Positions 29,347 to 38,556 are shown, counted from the stretch's first letter. The stretch is 64,000 nt of DNA from Pseudomonas sp. 10-1B (GCF_000935045.1 NZ_JYKS01000014.1:25352-89351); one strand, 5' to 3'. The notes: a model not told the origin generated them from the sequence alone. Numbers and translations: made by a program.

Positions 29347-30207
29347 GTGGGTCACACAGTCATTCGGCAGCGCAAGGACGGGTCGGGTTTCAAGCTTCTG
29401 GTGATTGCACTGGCCATGGGCACGCTACTGATGGGTTGCTCGAGCAGTAGCACCAGCACCGGCGCGCGGGTGGTCGACCGCAACAACGCCGTGCCCAAGC
29501 GCCCGACGGTGACCGCCGGGCAATACATCGTCAAGCCGGGAGACACGCTGTTCTCCATCGCCTTCCGCTACGGTTGGGACTACAAGGAGCTGGCCGCACG
29601 CAACGGCATCGTGCCGCCCTATACCATCCGCCCGGGGCAAGCGATTCGTTTCAGCAGCGGCGCCACGGGGAGTACCACGGTGGTGTCCAGCCCGTCCTCG
29701 TCGAGCCGCACCACGGTCACCCGGCGCCCTGTGGGCAGCCCCCCTCCAGTGCCTGCCAGCACCAGCAAACCGGCCACGCCGGCGCCCTCCACCAAGGCCC
29801 CGGTAGCCGCCACCGTGCCCGCCGCGGAGCGCGCGGCAGGCGGCTGGACCTGGCCTGCCAACGGCGTGTTGATTGGAAAATTCGCTTCAAACGGTAGTTT
29901 GAATAAAGGCATTGATATCGCCGGTGATTTGGGACAGCCTGTTTTTGCTGCGTCTGATGGTGCAGTGGTCTACGCCGGGAGTGGCTTGAGGGGCTACGGC
30001 GAGCTGATCATCATCAAGCACAGCGATACCTACGTCAGTGCCTACGGCCACAACCGCAGGCTGTTGGTTCGGGAGGGGCAGCAGGTCAAGGCAGGGCAGT
30101 CGATTGCTGAAATGGGGTCCACGGGCACAGATCGGGTGAAGCTGCATTTCGAGATTCGCCGCCAGGGTAAACCCGTCGATCCGCTCCAGTTCCTGCCACG
30201 TCGTTGA
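29347..30207 (+). CDS. nlpD: Peptidoglycan DD-metalloendopeptidase-family lipoprotein NlpD (LysM + M23)
   Basis: Envelope lipoprotein expected to activate cell-wall amidases during daughter-cell separation. A GTG start at 29347 is chosen because GAGGGGAG ends six bases upstream and the resulting N-terminus MGHTVIRQRKDG is typical; ATG 29332 is the alternative. The lipobox LLMGC is near residue 30. A LysM domain (YIVKPGDTLFSIAFRYGWDY) is followed by a low-complexity Ser/Pro/Thr linker and an M23 domain. Metal ligands look lost: NKGID and KLHFE replace HxGxD and HxH, so it is probably non-enzymatic. Confidence 0.93.
   Translation: MGHTVIRQRKDGSGFKLLVIALAMGTLLMGCSSSSTSTGARVVDRNNAVPKRPTVTAGQYIVKPGDTLFSIAFRYGWDYKELAARNGIVPPYTIRPGQAIRFSSGATGSTTVVSSPSSSSRTTVTRRPVGSPPPVPASTSKPATPAPSTKAPVAATVPAAERAAGGWTWPANGVLIGKFASNGSLNKGIDIAGDLGQPVFAASDGAVVYAGSGLRGYGELIIIKHSDTYVSAYGHNRRLLVREGQQVKAGQSIAEMGSTGTDRVKLHFEIRRQGKPVDPLQFLPRR
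29886..29903 (+). promoter_or_regulatory. PsrA-type operator inside nlpD, upstream of rpoS
   Basis: TTCAAACGGTAGTTTGAA is a perfect seven-base-arm palindrome containing CAAAC-N4-GTTTG, the binding consensus I recall for PsrA, a TetR-family regulator that activates rpoS in P. putida and P. aeruginosa from within the upstream gene. It lies about 410 bases before the rpoS start, in an AT-rich patch of nlpD, which fits an rpoS promoter just downstream. Confidence 0.8.
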
Positions 30208-30315
30208 CCGTTGTACCCGGCCTGTTCCTGTGATGTAGAGGGGACAGGCTCAAGCGCTGCCAGGGATAAAGGTGACGCTCGAGTCTGAGTTCGAACTCAG
30301 CAAAGGACTATAACA

Positions 30316-31323
30316 ATGGCTCTCAGTAAAGAAGTGCCGGAGTTTGACATCGACGATGACGTCCTCCTGATGGAGACGGGTATCGTTTTGGAAACGGATG
30401 TGGTGTCAGACGAACCTGCTGTATCTTCGGTTCGGACGAGGGCCAAGTCGGGCTCTTCGCTCAAGCAACACAAGTACATCGATTACAGCCGGGCGCTCGA
30501 TGCCACCCAGCTGTATCTCAACGAGATCGGATTCTCGCCGCTGCTTTCGCCGGAAGAGGAAGTGCACTTTGCGCGCCTGTCGCAAAAGGGCGACCCTGCC
30601 GGCCGCAAGCGCATGATCGAAAGCAACCTGCGCCTGGTTGTAAAAATTGCCCGTCGTTACGTGAACCGTGGCCTGTCGCTGCTCGACCTGATCGAGGAGG
30701 GCAACCTGGGGCTGATCCGTGCGGTCGAGAAGTTCGACCCGGAGCGTGGTTTCCGTTTTTCGACCTATGCGACCTGGTGGATTCGCCAGACCATCGAACG
30801 GGCGATCATGAACCAGACCCGCACCATTCGCCTGCCGATCCACGTGGTCAAGGAACTGAACGTCTACCTGCGCGCCGCGCGCGAGCTGACCCAGAAGCTC
30901 GACCACGAACCCTCGCCAGAGGAAATCGCCACATTGCTGGAGAAGCCGGTCGCCGAGGTCAAGCGCATGCTGGGCCTGAACGAGCGGGTGTCTTCGGTGG
31001 ATGTGTCGCTTGGCCCGGACTCGGACAAGACCCTGCTCGATACCCTGACCGACGACCGCCCGACCGACCCGTGCGAACTGTTGCAGGATGACGACCTGTC
31101 GCAGAGCATCGACCAATGGCTGGGTGAGTTGACCGACAAGCAGCGTGAAGTGGTGGTGCGTCGCTTTGGCCTGCGTGGGCATGAAAGCAGCACCCTGGAA
31201 GATGTTGGCCTGGAAATCGGCCTGACCCGTGAGCGGGTGCGGCAGATTCAGGTGGAGGGGCTCAAGCGCCTGCGTGAGATCCTCGAGAAGAACGGCCTGT
31301 CCAGTGAGTCGTTGTTCCAGTAG
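30316..31323 (+). CDS. rpoS: RNA polymerase sigma factor RpoS
   Basis: Stationary-phase and general-stress sigma factor. The 335-residue protein has sigma-70 region 1.2 ([20 protein letters not shown]), region 2 ([20 protein letters not shown], then [17 protein letters not shown]), region 3, and region 4 with [20 protein letters not shown]. Shine-Dalgarno AAAGGA precedes the ATG. It is 108 bases after nlpD, whose coding sequence carries a PsrA-type operator. GacS and rsmZ in this window probably also influence its output. Confidence 0.98.
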   Translation: MALSKEVPEFDIDDDVLLMETGIVLETDVVSDEPAVSSVRTRAKSGSSLKQHKYIDYSRALDATQLYLNEIGFSPLLSPEEEVHFARLSQKGDPAGRKRMIESNLRLVVKIARRYVNRGLSLLDLIEEGNLGLIRAVEKFDPERGFRFSTYATWWIRQTIERAIMNQTRTIRLPIHVVKELNVYLRAARELTQKLDHEPSPEEIATLLEKPVAEVKRMLGLNERVSSVDVSLGPDSDKTLLDTLTDDRPTDPCELLQDDDLSQSIDQWLGELTDKQREVVVRRFGLRGHESSTLEDVGLEIGLTRERVRQIQVEGLKRLREILEKNGLSSESLFQ

Positions 31324-31340
31324 CGAAGGCCTGTAGCGCC

Positions 31341-31369
31341 AAACGCCTCGATGACCTCGGGGCGTTTTT
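31341..31369 (+). terminator. Intrinsic terminator of rpoS
   Basis: AAACGCC (31341-31347) pairs with GGCGTTT (31361-31367), and the stem runs into a run of five T. It begins 17 bases after the rpoS stop codon. Confidence 0.75.
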
Positions 31370-31405
31370 GTATGTTTCATTCGAGATTGCTGGGGGCGCT
31401 GTGCG

Positions 31406-31482
31406 CCCCTTTCGCGACACAAGGCCGCTCCCACAGGGGGGCGCATACCTCCTGTGGGAGCGGCCTTGTGTCGCGAAAGGGG
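31406..31482. repeat. REP pair downstream of rpoS
   Basis: Arms 31406-31437 and 31451-31482 are exact 32-base reverse complements, with the core CGCGACACAAGGCCGC, a stem variant not seen elsewhere in the window. The conserved CTCCCACAGG/CCTGTGGGAG heads face inward. GGGGCGC/GCAGCCCC flanks extend it. Confidence 0.92.
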
Positions 31483-31557
31483 TGCAAAGCAGCCCCAGAA
31501 ATCTGCCAGGCAAAGCAGATGTTGAATTATGTACCGCGCTACCCCAGTAACATCGCG

Positions 31558-31575
31558 TGTAAGCCTTTGCTTACT
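31558..31575 (+). promoter_or_regulatory. GacA upstream activating sequence of rsmZ
   Basis: TGTAAG-CCTTTG-CTTACT matches the known GacA-site consensus TGTAAG-N6-CTTACA at 11 of 12 fixed positions. Its centre lies about 180 bases before the predicted rsmZ start, the spacing known for Gac-controlled small RNA genes. A second TGTAAG half-site (31581-31586) lies just downstream. Confidence 0.85.
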
Positions 31576-31713
31576 TGTTTTGTAAGCTATCTACGTAAGT
31601 CTTGGTAAATCATTGTCGTTTGCAGATCCTGAGTTTTCTCAACTCATTGAAAATCATGGCTTATTTGGCTGTGAGGAAATGTGTCCCCCGTAACACCTTG
31701 AGAGATTTGCTGG

Positions 31714-31741
31714 TTGCCCGCCCGGCTCGAGCCGCTAGTAT
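31714..31741 (+). promoter_or_regulatory. rsmZ promoter
   Basis: TTGCCC (31714-31719), 16-base spacer, TAGTAT (31736-31741). This would start transcription near 31747-31749, at the first stem-loop of RsmZ. The spacing to the GacA site supports it. Confidence 0.65.
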
Positions 31742-31747
31742 TCGAAC

Positions 31748-31881
31748 TGTGCACAGGGACATGCACAGGCTTTCAGGACGAAGGCCAGGGACATCGCAAG
31801 AAGCGATTTCATCAGGATGATGTTTGGGACAAGCAGGGACTACGGAAAAAATGTGGGCGGGTCAAACCGCCCCTTTTTTTT
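31748..31881 (+). ncRNA. rsmZ: Regulatory small RNA RsmZ
   Basis: Small RNA that sequesters RsmA/CsrA-family translational repressors. The roughly 130-base region has seven GGA motifs (at 31757, 31776, 31789, 31815, 31827, 31837, 31844), several in hairpin loops such as GTGCACAGGGACATGCAC and CATCAGGATGATG, the hallmark of RsmA targets. It ends with GGGCGG, a six-base loop, CCGCCC, and eight T. The position between rpoS and fdxA is the conserved rsmZ locus in Pseudomonas. A GacA site and promoter lie upstream. No plausible protein is encoded here. The exact 5' end is inferred. Confidence 0.92.
31855..31881 (+). terminator. Intrinsic terminator of rsmZ
   Basis: GGGCGG (31855-31860), loop, CCGCCC (31867-31872), one C and then eight T to 31881. 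A strong canonical terminator at the 3' end of the GGA-rich RNA. Confidence 0.9.
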
Positions 31882-31950
31882 GCCTGCAGAAAAACAAAAA
31901 AGGCCCGTGGGGTAATGCCAGTCAGTTAAGCCATTTGAGGCCGCTGTGCG

Positions 31951-32040
31951 GCCCATCGCAGGCAAGCCAGCTCCCACAGGGACTGCGCAAAGCCTGAGAT
32001 CTGCGCGGTACCTGTGGGAGCTGGCTTGCCTGCGATGGGC
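31951..32040. repeat. REP pair between rsmZ and fdxA
   Basis: Exact 30-base arms 31951-31980 and 32011-32040, core GCAGGCAAGCCAGC, flanked by GGCCGC/GGGCTGC extensions. It separates the convergent 3' ends of rsmZ and fdxA. Confidence 0.92.
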
Positions 32041-32087
32041 TGCACAGCAGCCCCAATGTGCCTTATAGGCTTAACTTGCGTGCGCTA

Positions 32088-32411
32088 TCAGCGCTCCAGA
32101 TCGGCAATCTTGCCGGTCTTGCCGTCCCACTCTTCAGCGTCCGGCAGGGCGTCCTTGCGCTCGGTGATGTTCGGCCAGATTTCCGCCAGTTCGGCGTTCA
32201 GCTCGATGAAGTTCTCCATCCCCGCAGGGATTTCGTCTTCCGAGAAGATGGCTTGCGCTGGGCATTCCGGCTCGCACAGGGCGCAGTCGATGCACTCGTC
32301 CGGGTGGATGACCAGGAAGTTCGGGCCTTCGTAGAAGCAGTCCACCGGACAGACTTCCACGCAGTCGGTGTATTTGCATTTGATGCAGTTGTCGGTGACG
32401 ACGAAGGTCAT
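32088..32411 (-). CDS. fdxA: Seven-iron ferredoxin FdxA (3Fe-4S/4Fe-4S)
   Basis: Small electron carrier with two iron-sulfur clusters. From [20 protein letters not shown] the protein is 107 residues; Cys residues in [17 protein letters not shown] and [12 protein letters not shown] bind the clusters, and the C-terminal about 45 residues are the usual acidic extension. An upstream in-frame extension to 32513 is not expected in the family. It lies downstream of mutS in the same orientation. Confidence 0.96.
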   Translation of the reverse strand: MTFVVTDNCIKCKYTDCVEVCPVDCFYEGPNFLVIHPDECIDCALCEPECPAQAIFSEDEIPAGMENFIELNAELAEIWPNITERKDALPDAEEWDGKTGKIADLER

Positions 32412-32460
32412 TTCTAGTTCTCTCCTCAGGCGACGGCGGCGGCCCTTCCTCTCAGGGCCG

Positions 32461-32519
32461 CGCGGTTTACAGGTATGGCTGCAGGCCAGGCTAATAACCT
32501 GCAGCACCAGCAAACCGCG
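32461..32519 (-). other. Nested hairpin between mutS and fdxA
   Basis: Outer arms CGCGGTTT (32461-32468) and AAACCGCG (32512-32519) enclose inner arms CTGCAGG (32479-32485) and CCTGCAG (32498-32504). The structure lies in the 138-base gap 3' of mutS and 5' of fdxA. No T tract is present, so it may be a leader structure or a Rho-type end rather than an intrinsic terminator. Confidence 0.4.
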
Positions 32520-32549
32520 GCGGATTCTACCAGCTTGTAATGGGTGCCG

Positions 32550-35135
32550 TTATAACAGGTTCTTTAGTTGATATAGCATTTCGATAGCTTGACGCGGAGT
32601 CATGTCGTCCAACTGCAACTTGCCCAGCTTCTCGATGGCTGGGTGAGGCAGGCTGGCGAACAGATCGCTCTGGTGCGGCACTTGTGGCGCGTCCTTGGCT
32701 TTTGGGGCCACTGGCTGTTCATGCGGCAGGCTGGCAGTTTCCAGGCGCCCCAGGTGTTCACGGGCACGCTGGATGACCGCCGTGGGTACGCCGGCCAATT
32801 GCGCCACGGCCAGGCCGTAACTCTGGCTGGCCGGGCCAGGCAGCACGTGGTGCAGGAACACGATGCGCTCGTTGTGCTCGGTGGCGTTGAGGTGCACGTT
32901 GGCCACCAGCGGCTCGCTCTCCGGTAGCACGGTGAGTTCAAAATAGTGCGTGGCGAACAGGGTGTAGGCGCGCAGCTGGGCCAGGCGCTCGGCGGCGGCC
33001 CAGGCCAGCGACAGGCCATCGAAGGTGCTGGTACCACGGCCCACTTCGTCCATCAGCACCAGGCTGCGGTCGGTGGCGTTGTGCAGGATGTTGGCTGTTT
33101 CGCTCATCTCGACCATGAAGGTCGAGCGCCCGCCGGCCAGGTCGTCGCTGGAGCCGATACGGGTGAAGATGCGGTCGACCAGCGACAGCTCGCAGCTGGC
33201 CGCTGGCACGAAGCTGCCGATATGCGCCAGCAGCACGATCAGGGCGGTCTGGCGCATGTAGGTCGACTTACCGCCCATGTTCGGGCCGGTGATGATCAGC
33301 ATGCGCGTGTTGTTGTCCAGGCCCAGGTCGTTGGCCACGAACGGTGTGGTCAATACCTGTTCCACCACCGGGTGGCGGCCCTGCTCGATGCGCAGGCACG
33401 GCTCGTCGACGAAGCGTGGGCAGTTCAGGTCGAGGTTCAGTGCACGCTCGGCCAGGTTGCTGAGCACGTCCAGTTCGGCCAGGGCGGCGGCGCTGTCCTG
33501 CAGCGGCGCCAGGTGGCTGATCAGGGTTTCCAGCAGGGCGTCGTAGAGCATCTTCTCGCGGGCCAGGGCGCGGCTCTTGGCCGACAGTGCCTTGTCCTCG
33601 AACGCCTTCAGCTCCGGAGTGATGAAGCGTTCGGCGCCTTTCAGGGTCTGGCGGCGGATGTAGTCGCCCGGTGCCTGCTCGGCTTGCTTGGTCGGCAGCT
33701 CGATAAAATAACCATGCACACGGTTGTAGCCGACTTTGAGGTTGGCCAGGCCCGTGCGGGCTTTTTCCCGGGCTTCCAGGTCGATCAGGAACTGGCCGGC
33801 GTTCTCGCTGATCGCCAGCAGTTCGTCCAGCTCGTTGTCATAGCCGGCCTTGAGCACGCCGCCGTCGCGGATCACCGCCGGCGGGTTATCGATGATCGCC
33901 CGCTCCAGCAGGCTGGCCAGCTCCGGGTAGGTGCCGGTAATGGCAGCCAGGCGCGCCAGGTGCGGTGCCTCCAGCTCGGTCATGGCGTTCTGCAGCTCGG
34001 GCAGGGCGCCAAGGGCGTCGCGCAGGCGCGCCAGGTCGCGTGGGCGAGCGTTGCGCAGGCCGATACGGGCGAGGATCCGCTCGATATCGCCAATTTCCTT
34101 GAGCTGCGGCTGTAGCTTCTCGAAGCGATAAGCGTCGAGCAGGCAGCGGATCGAGTCCTGGCGTGCCTGCAGCACCTTGAGGTCGCGCAACGGGCGGTTC
34201 AGCCAGCGGCTCAGCAAGCGGCTGGCCATGGCGGTCTGGCAGCGGTCGATCACCGACTGCAGGGTATTGTCACGGCCGCCAGCCAGGTTGATGTCCAGCT
34301 CCAGGTTGCGGCGGCTGGCGCCGTCGAGGATGACCGTGTCGTCCAGGCGTTCGTGACGCAGGCTGCGCAGGTGCGGCAGGGCGGTTCGCTGGGTTTCCTT
34401 GGCGTAGGTCAGCAGGCAGCCGGCGGCACCGATGGCCAGGGTCAGCTTGTCGCAGCCAAAGCCCTTGAGGTCCTTGGTGGCGAACTGTTGGCACAGGGCC
34501 TTGCGCGCCGAATCGCGGTCGAAGTCCCACGGCGCACGACGGCGGGCGCCCGGGCGTTTCTCGGCGGGCAGGTCGCGCGGCCAGTCGTCGGGGATCAACA
34601 GCTCGACCGGGTTCAGGCGCTCGAGCTCGGCCAGCAGGTTTTCCCAGCCCTTGATCTCCTGCACGCTGAAGTTGCCGCTGGTGATGTCCAGCACGGCCAG
34701 GCCGAACAGGCGTTCGTCACCGAGCAGTGCGGCAATCAGGTTGTCGCGGCGCTCGTCGAGCAGCGCCTCGTCACTGACCGTGCCCGGTGTGATGATGCGC
34801 ACCACCTGGCGTTCCACCGGGCCCTTGCTGGTGGCGGGGTCGCCAATCTGCTCGCAGATCACCACCGATTCGCCGAGCTTGACCAGCTTGGCCAGGTAGC
34901 CTTCCAGCGAATGGAACGGAATCCCGCACATGGGGATGGACTGGCCGGCCGACTGACCGCGTGCGGTCAGGGTGATATCCAGCAGTTTCGCAGCCTTCTT
35001 CGCATCCTCGTAGAAGATCTCGTAGAAGTCGCCCATGCGGTAGAACATCAGCTGATCTGGGTGCTGGTTCTTCAGCTTCCAGTACTGTTGCATCATCGGG
35101 GTGTGTGCGGAGAAATCGGAGATTGCTTTATTCAT
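32550..35135 (-). CDS. mutS: DNA mismatch repair protein MutS
   Basis: Recognises mismatches and starts methyl-directed repair. The 861-residue protein has the mismatch-binding Phe37-x-Glu39 in [12 protein letters not shown] and connector, lever and clamp domains. The ATPase domain has Walker [10 protein letters not shown] (about residue 616), Walker [17 protein letters not shown], and the FATHYFELT signature. The ATG at 35135 is directly preceded by a TTG. A C-terminal tetramer-type tail follows (about residues 800-861). recA and recX follow 1.8 kb away. Confidence 0.98.
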   Translation of the reverse strand: MNKAISDFSAHTPMMQQYWKLKNQHPDQLMFYRMGDFYEIFYEDAKKAAKLLDITLTARGQSAGQSIPMCGIPFHSLEGYLAKLVKLGESVVICEQIGDPATSKGPVERQVVRIITPGTVSDEALLDERRDNLIAALLGDERLFGLAVLDITSGNFSVQEIKGWENLLAELERLNPVELLIPDDWPRDLPAEKRPGARRRAPWDFDRDSARKALCQQFATKDLKGFGCDKLTLAIGAAGCLLTYAKETQRTALPHLRSLRHERLDDTVILDGASRRNLELDINLAGGRDNTLQSVIDRCQTAMASRLLSRWLNRPLRDLKVLQARQDSIRCLLDAYRFEKLQPQLKEIGDIERILARIGLRNARPRDLARLRDALGALPELQNAMTELEAPHLARLAAITGTYPELASLLERAIIDNPPAVIRDGGVLKAGYDNELDELLAISENAGQFLIDLEAREKARTGLANLKVGYNRVHGYFIELPTKQAEQAPGDYIRRQTLKGAERFITPELKAFEDKALSAKSRALAREKMLYDALLETLISHLAPLQDSAAALAELDVLSNLAERALNLDLNCPRFVDEPCLRIEQGRHPVVEQVLTTPFVANDLGLDNNTRMLIITGPNMGGKSTYMRQTALIVLLAHIGSFVPAASCELSLVDRIFTRIGSSDDLAGGRSTFMVEMSETANILHNATDRSLVLMDEVGRGTSTFDGLSLAWAAAERLAQLRAYTLFATHYFELTVLPESEPLVANVHLNATEHNERIVFLHHVLPGPASQSYGLAVAQLAGVPTAVIQRAREHLGRLETASLPHEQPVAPKAKDAPQVPHQSDLFASLPHPAIEKLGKLQLDDMTPRQAIEMLYQLKNLL

Positions 35136-35414
35136 CAATGGTTTAGAAAGTAGGTCTCAACATTGTGGGGCAAATTTGGGGCGTTCTGTGTTGCGTTCGC
35201 GACGCCGAGACCCACCGGATTTTTCAAGGTGCATAGGTTACCACGGGTGCCGGGCAGGCAGTACCTGTCAGTCAAGCAACCGCGCAGGGGGCGCCGCAGG
35301 CTTATTGACACTATGCCGCCCCTATGGAGAATTGCGTGATTTTGATCATCAGGGACGGTCTGCCTCACTCACCCGCGGTGGCACGTGGCGCAGTAAACAG
35401 TTATTGCAATCAGG

Positions 35415-36080
35415 TTGATTAGAGCAGTGAGCGGAATTCGTTTTGATGTCGATGCGGTATTTTGTATCTCCCTCGATACGCGGGAGGACCGGCGCACGCT
35501 GTTCCGTGAAACCATTGGGCGGCAGCTCGACAATGAGGTGGTCTTTCATGTCGTCGAGAAAAACAGCGACCCCAAGCGCGGGTGTTACGAATCGCATCAG
35601 CAACTGGCCCGCCATGCACTGGACAACGGTCTCGATAGAATTCTGATTTTCGAGGACGATGCCAAGGCTTATGAATTCGAGGGCTCGCGGGTTCGCTGGG
35701 TCAACCGTTTCATGCAGAGCCGACGGTTCGAGGCCCTGCATCTGGGCTATTCCATGGGGCGAACTTGGCTGACCTGGTTTCCGTTCATCGCCAGGGGGCG
35801 AGTCGTTGCGCTGCACGCCTACGTGCTGTCGCGCGAAGGCTGCCGGATCCTGGCAGAGACACCCTACGACGGTACGCCCGTGGATGTGGTGGTCAAGCAC
35901 AAGATCCGCCAGCATTGCGTATTCCCCATGATGTTCCGCCAGCATGCCGCCGCCGTGGCCGGCAGTGACCTGGAACAGGTGGTGCGTAATGAAGATGAGT
36001 GGTGGGAGCGTAACTGGGCCAAGCACCGTCGCTCACCGCTGAAGAACATCTGGCGTACTGTGCTGCGGCTGAACTTCTGA
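35415..36080 (+). CDS. Glycosyltransferase family 25-like protein
   Basis: A 221-residue protein resembling GT25 (LPS-type) glycosyltransferases: VDAVFCISLDTREDRRTLF at the N-terminus, ESHQQLARHALDNGLDRILI with the GT25-like acceptor helix, then FEDDAKAY carrying an acidic DD motif. Donor and acceptor are unknown. The start is uncertain: TTG 35415 or GTG 35427, neither with a strong Shine-Dalgarno. It stands alone between mutS and pncC, away from any LPS cluster, so it may be an accessory insertion. A TTGACA at 35305-35310 might be its -35 element. Confidence 0.75.
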   Translation: MIRAVSGIRFDVDAVFCISLDTREDRRTLFRETIGRQLDNEVVFHVVEKNSDPKRGCYESHQQLARHALDNGLDRILIFEDDAKAYEFEGSRVRWVNRFMQSRRFEALHLGYSMGRTWLTWFPFIARGRVVALHAYVLSREGCRILAETPYDGTPVDVVVKHKIRQHCVFPMMFRQHAAAVAGSDLEQVVRNEDEWWERNWAKHRRSPLKNIWRTVLRLNF

Positions 36081-36081
36081 C

Positions 36082-36231
36082 ATGTCCGATTTGCTCAAGC
36101 GCATGGTGTGCCGGCTGTTCAGGCACAAGCCTGTCGAGGTCGAGCGTGTGTTCGTCGGGGAAATTGTGGTTTCGCGACGGGAATGTTGCCGCTGTGGGTG
36201 CACGCTTCGGGATTGGGCTGAGTATCAGTGA
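36082..36231 (+). CDS. Small Cys-rich protein, 49 residues (hypothetical)
   Basis: A short frame one base after the GT25-like stop. It encodes MSDLLKRMVCRLFRHKPVEV and continues to a Cys-dense stretch CCRCGC (about residues 35-40), ending WAEYQ. The basic N-terminus plus the Cys cluster resembles small zinc-ribbon phage-type proteins of the DUF1660 kind, but this is only a resemblance. No strong Shine-Dalgarno is visible; coupling to the upstream gene or an internal ATG (36103) is possible. It is unlikely to be a shadow, since no gene overlaps it on either strand. Confidence 0.55.
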   Translation: MSDLLKRMVCRLFRHKPVEVERVFVGEIVVSRRECCRCGCTLRDWAEYQ

Positions 36232-36315
36232 TGTGAGGGGCGATAAACCTCTCGAGGCGAGCCCGCTCACCCTCCTCAAATGGTAGGGTAGGGGGTAGCC
36301 TTCAAGGAGCCTGAC

Positions 36316-36798
36316 ATGGACCCGATCACCACGCTCGCCACTCGCCTGGGCGAACACCTGCGCCGTTTCAACGCACAGGTGACCACCGCCGAATCCTGCA
36401 CCGGCGGCGGTATCGCCGAAGCCATCACCCGCGTGTCCGGCAGCTCGGCCTGGTTCGAGGCCGGCTACGTGACCTATTCCAATGTCCAGAAAACCCGCCA
36501 ACTGGGTGTCCCCGAGGCCTTGTTCGGCCAGGTTGGCGCGGTCAGCCAGGAGGTGGTCGAAGCCATGGTCCGTGGTGCCCAGGCCGCCAGCGGCGCGCGC
36601 TTCGCCGTGGCGGTGAGCGGCGTGGCCGGGCCGGACGGTGGTTCGCCGGCCAAGCCAGTGGGCACCGTGTGGCTGGCTTGGGGGGACGGCAGCCAGGTGT
36701 TCAGCGAGCGCCGCCAGTTCGATGGTGACCGCGAGGCGGTGCGCCGACAGACGGTGATCGCCGCGTTAGACGGCTTGTTACAGCTTGGTGCCGAGTAA
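36316..36798 (+). CDS. pncC: Nicotinamide-nucleotide amidohydrolase (CinA C-terminal type)
   Basis: Deamidates NMN to nicotinate mononucleotide in pyridine-nucleotide recycling. The 160-residue stand-alone CinA_C protein has the AESCTGG motif with conserved Ser27, [10 protein letters not shown], and [26 protein letters not shown] lies seven bases before the ATG. It sits directly before recA, the usual cinA-recA order. Confidence 0.93.
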   Translation: MDPITTLATRLGEHLRRFNAQVTTAESCTGGGIAEAITRVSGSSAWFEAGYVTYSNVQKTRQLGVPEALFGQVGAVSQEVVEAMVRGAQAASGARFAVAVSGVAGPDGGSPAKPVGTVWLAWGDGSQVFSERRQFDGDREAVRRQTVIAALDGLLQLGAE

Positions 36799-36842
36799 AT
36801 CGACGACAGGGGTTTGCGCGAGCGCTTGCCTGTGGAATAATA

Positions 36843-36858
36843 CTGGCTACTTATACAG
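36843..36858 (+). promoter_or_regulatory. LexA (SOS) box of recA
   Basis: CTGGCTACTTATACAG fits CTG-N10-CAG, the gamma-proteobacterial LexA consensus, 44 bases before the recA start. It overlaps the likely -10 region, with TTGCCT (36826-36831) as a candidate -35, the expected arrangement for SOS repression of recA. Confidence 0.85.
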
Positions 36859-36901
36859 TTATTCCGGCCGTCGGGGCCACGTCGAACACGTGAGGATTTC
36901 A

Positions 36902-37969
36902 ATGGACGACAACAAGAAGCGCGCCTTGGCTGCGGCCCTGGGTCAGATCGAACGCCAATTCGGCAAGGGTGCGGTCATGCGCATGGGTGACCACGAGCGC
37001 CAGGCCATCCCAGCCATCTCCACCGGCTCGCTGGGCCTGGACATCGCCTTGGGCATCGGCGGCCTGCCAAAAGGCCGTATCGTCGAGATCTACGGCCCGG
37101 AGTCGTCGGGTAAAACCACGCTGACCCTGTCGGTCATCGCCGAAGCCCAGAAGAACGGCGCCACCTGCGCCTTCGTCGACGCCGAACACGCCCTCGACCC
37201 TGAATACGCCGGCAAGCTGGGCGTCAACGTCGACGACCTGCTAGTTTCGCAGCCGGACACCGGTGAACAGGCACTGGAAATCACCGACATGCTGGTGCGC
37301 TCCAACGCCGTTGACGTGATCATCGTCGACTCCGTGGCGGCACTGGTACCTAAGGCCGAGATCGAAGGCGAGATGGGTGACATGCACGTGGGCCTGCAGG
37401 CTCGCCTGATGTCCCAGGCGCTGCGCAAGATCACCGGTAACATCAAGAACGCCAACTGCCTGGTCATCTTCATCAACCAGATCCGTATGAAGATCGGCGT
37501 GATGTTCGGCAGCCCGGAAACCACCACCGGTGGTAACGCCCTGAAGTTCTACGCCTCGGTGCGCCTGGACATCCGCCGTACCGGCGCGGTCAAGGAAGGC
37601 GACGAAGTGGTCGGCAGCGAAACCCGCGTCAAGATCGTCAAGAACAAGGTCTCGCCACCGTTCCGTCAGGCCGAGTTCCAGATCCTCTACGGCAAGGGCA
37701 TCTACCGCAACGGCGAAATCATCGACTTGGGCGTTTCCCAAGGCTTGGTCGAGAAATCCGGTGCCTGGTACAGCTACCAGGGCAACAAGATCGGCCAGGG
37801 CAAGGCCAATGCCGCCAAGTACCTGCAAGAGAACCCGGCCATCGGCACCGAGATCGAGAAGCAGATCCGCGAGAAGCTGCTGAACGCTGGTGCTGTTGCG
37901 GCAGCTGGTAAAGCGGCTGCTGCCGAGGCCGATGCCGACGACATGGCCGACGCTGACGCCGGTTATTGA
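36902..37969 (+). CDS. recA: Recombinase RecA
   Basis: Strand-exchange ATPase and coprotease for LexA. The 355-residue protein begins [20 protein letters not shown] and has Walker [10 protein letters not shown], the [20 protein letters not shown] (L2) DNA-binding region, and an acidic, Ala-rich C-terminal tail. A LexA box lies upstream. The longer frame from 36785 overprints the promoter and is rejected. recX follows 21 bases later. Confidence 0.98.
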   Translation: MDDNKKRALAAALGQIERQFGKGAVMRMGDHERQAIPAISTGSLGLDIALGIGGLPKGRIVEIYGPESSGKTTLTLSVIAEAQKNGATCAFVDAEHALDPEYAGKLGVNVDDLLVSQPDTGEQALEITDMLVRSNAVDVIIVDSVAALVPKAEIEGEMGDMHVGLQARLMSQALRKITGNIKNANCLVIFINQIRMKIGVMFGSPETTTGGNALKFYASVRLDIRRTGAVKEGDEVVGSETRVKIVKNKVSPPFRQAEFQILYGKGIYRNGEIIDLGVSQGLVEKSGAWYSYQGNKIGQGKANAAKYLQENPAIGTEIEKQIREKLLNAGAVAAAGKAAAAEADADDMADADAGY

Positions 37970-37990
37970 TTTGCGCGGTAGATAGCCGAT

Positions 37991-38461
37991 ATGTCCGCCG
38001 TACTCGACACCCCCGTCGCCATCCGGCGGACAGCCATGGACCTGCTCGCGCGACGTGAGCACGGTCGCGTCGAGCTGACGCGCAAGTTGCGTCAGCGCGG
38101 CGCTTCGGATGAGCTGATCGAGCCTGAGCTCGACCGGCTCGCCGAAGAAGGGCTGCTCAGCGAAGCCCGCTACCTCGAAAGTTTCATCAGGTACCGTTCT
38201 GGCTCCGGCTATGGCCCTGCGCGTATTCGCGAAGAGCTGGGCCAGCGTGGCCTGGCGCGTGCTGATATCGAGCAGGCATTGCGCGAGAGCGAGGTGGATT
38301 GGGGCGAGCGCATGCGTGACGTATGGCAGCGCAAATTCGCCGGCCAACGCCCACAAGATCCACGTAGCCGTGCCCAGCAGACCCGCTTCCTGGCTTATCG
38401 GGGGTTCCCCATGGACATGATCGGCCGCCTGTTGAGCGGGCGGGATCTCGACGATTACTGA
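37991..38461 (+). CDS. recX: Recombination regulatory protein RecX
   Basis: Modulates RecA filament assembly. The 156-residue protein shows the three-helix RecX repeats: [20 protein letters not shown], then [20 protein letters not shown], then [18 protein letters not shown]. It is 21 bases downstream of recA, so it shares its SOS-controlled transcript. A REP pair follows about 95 bases after its stop. Confidence 0.94.
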   Translation: MSAVLDTPVAIRRTAMDLLARREHGRVELTRKLRQRGASDELIEPELDRLAEEGLLSEARYLESFIRYRSGSGYGPARIREELGQRGLARADIEQALRESEVDWGERMRDVWQRKFAGQRPQDPRSRAQQTRFLAYRGFPMDMIGRLLSGRDLDDY

Positions 38462-38556
38462 TCGTCGAATCTGCAGCGATCTGCAGCACCTACAGATACT
38501 GCACTTCCTTTAGGTGTAGCGCCGAGGTGACTGTCTTGTATTGCCTGGACTGGCCT

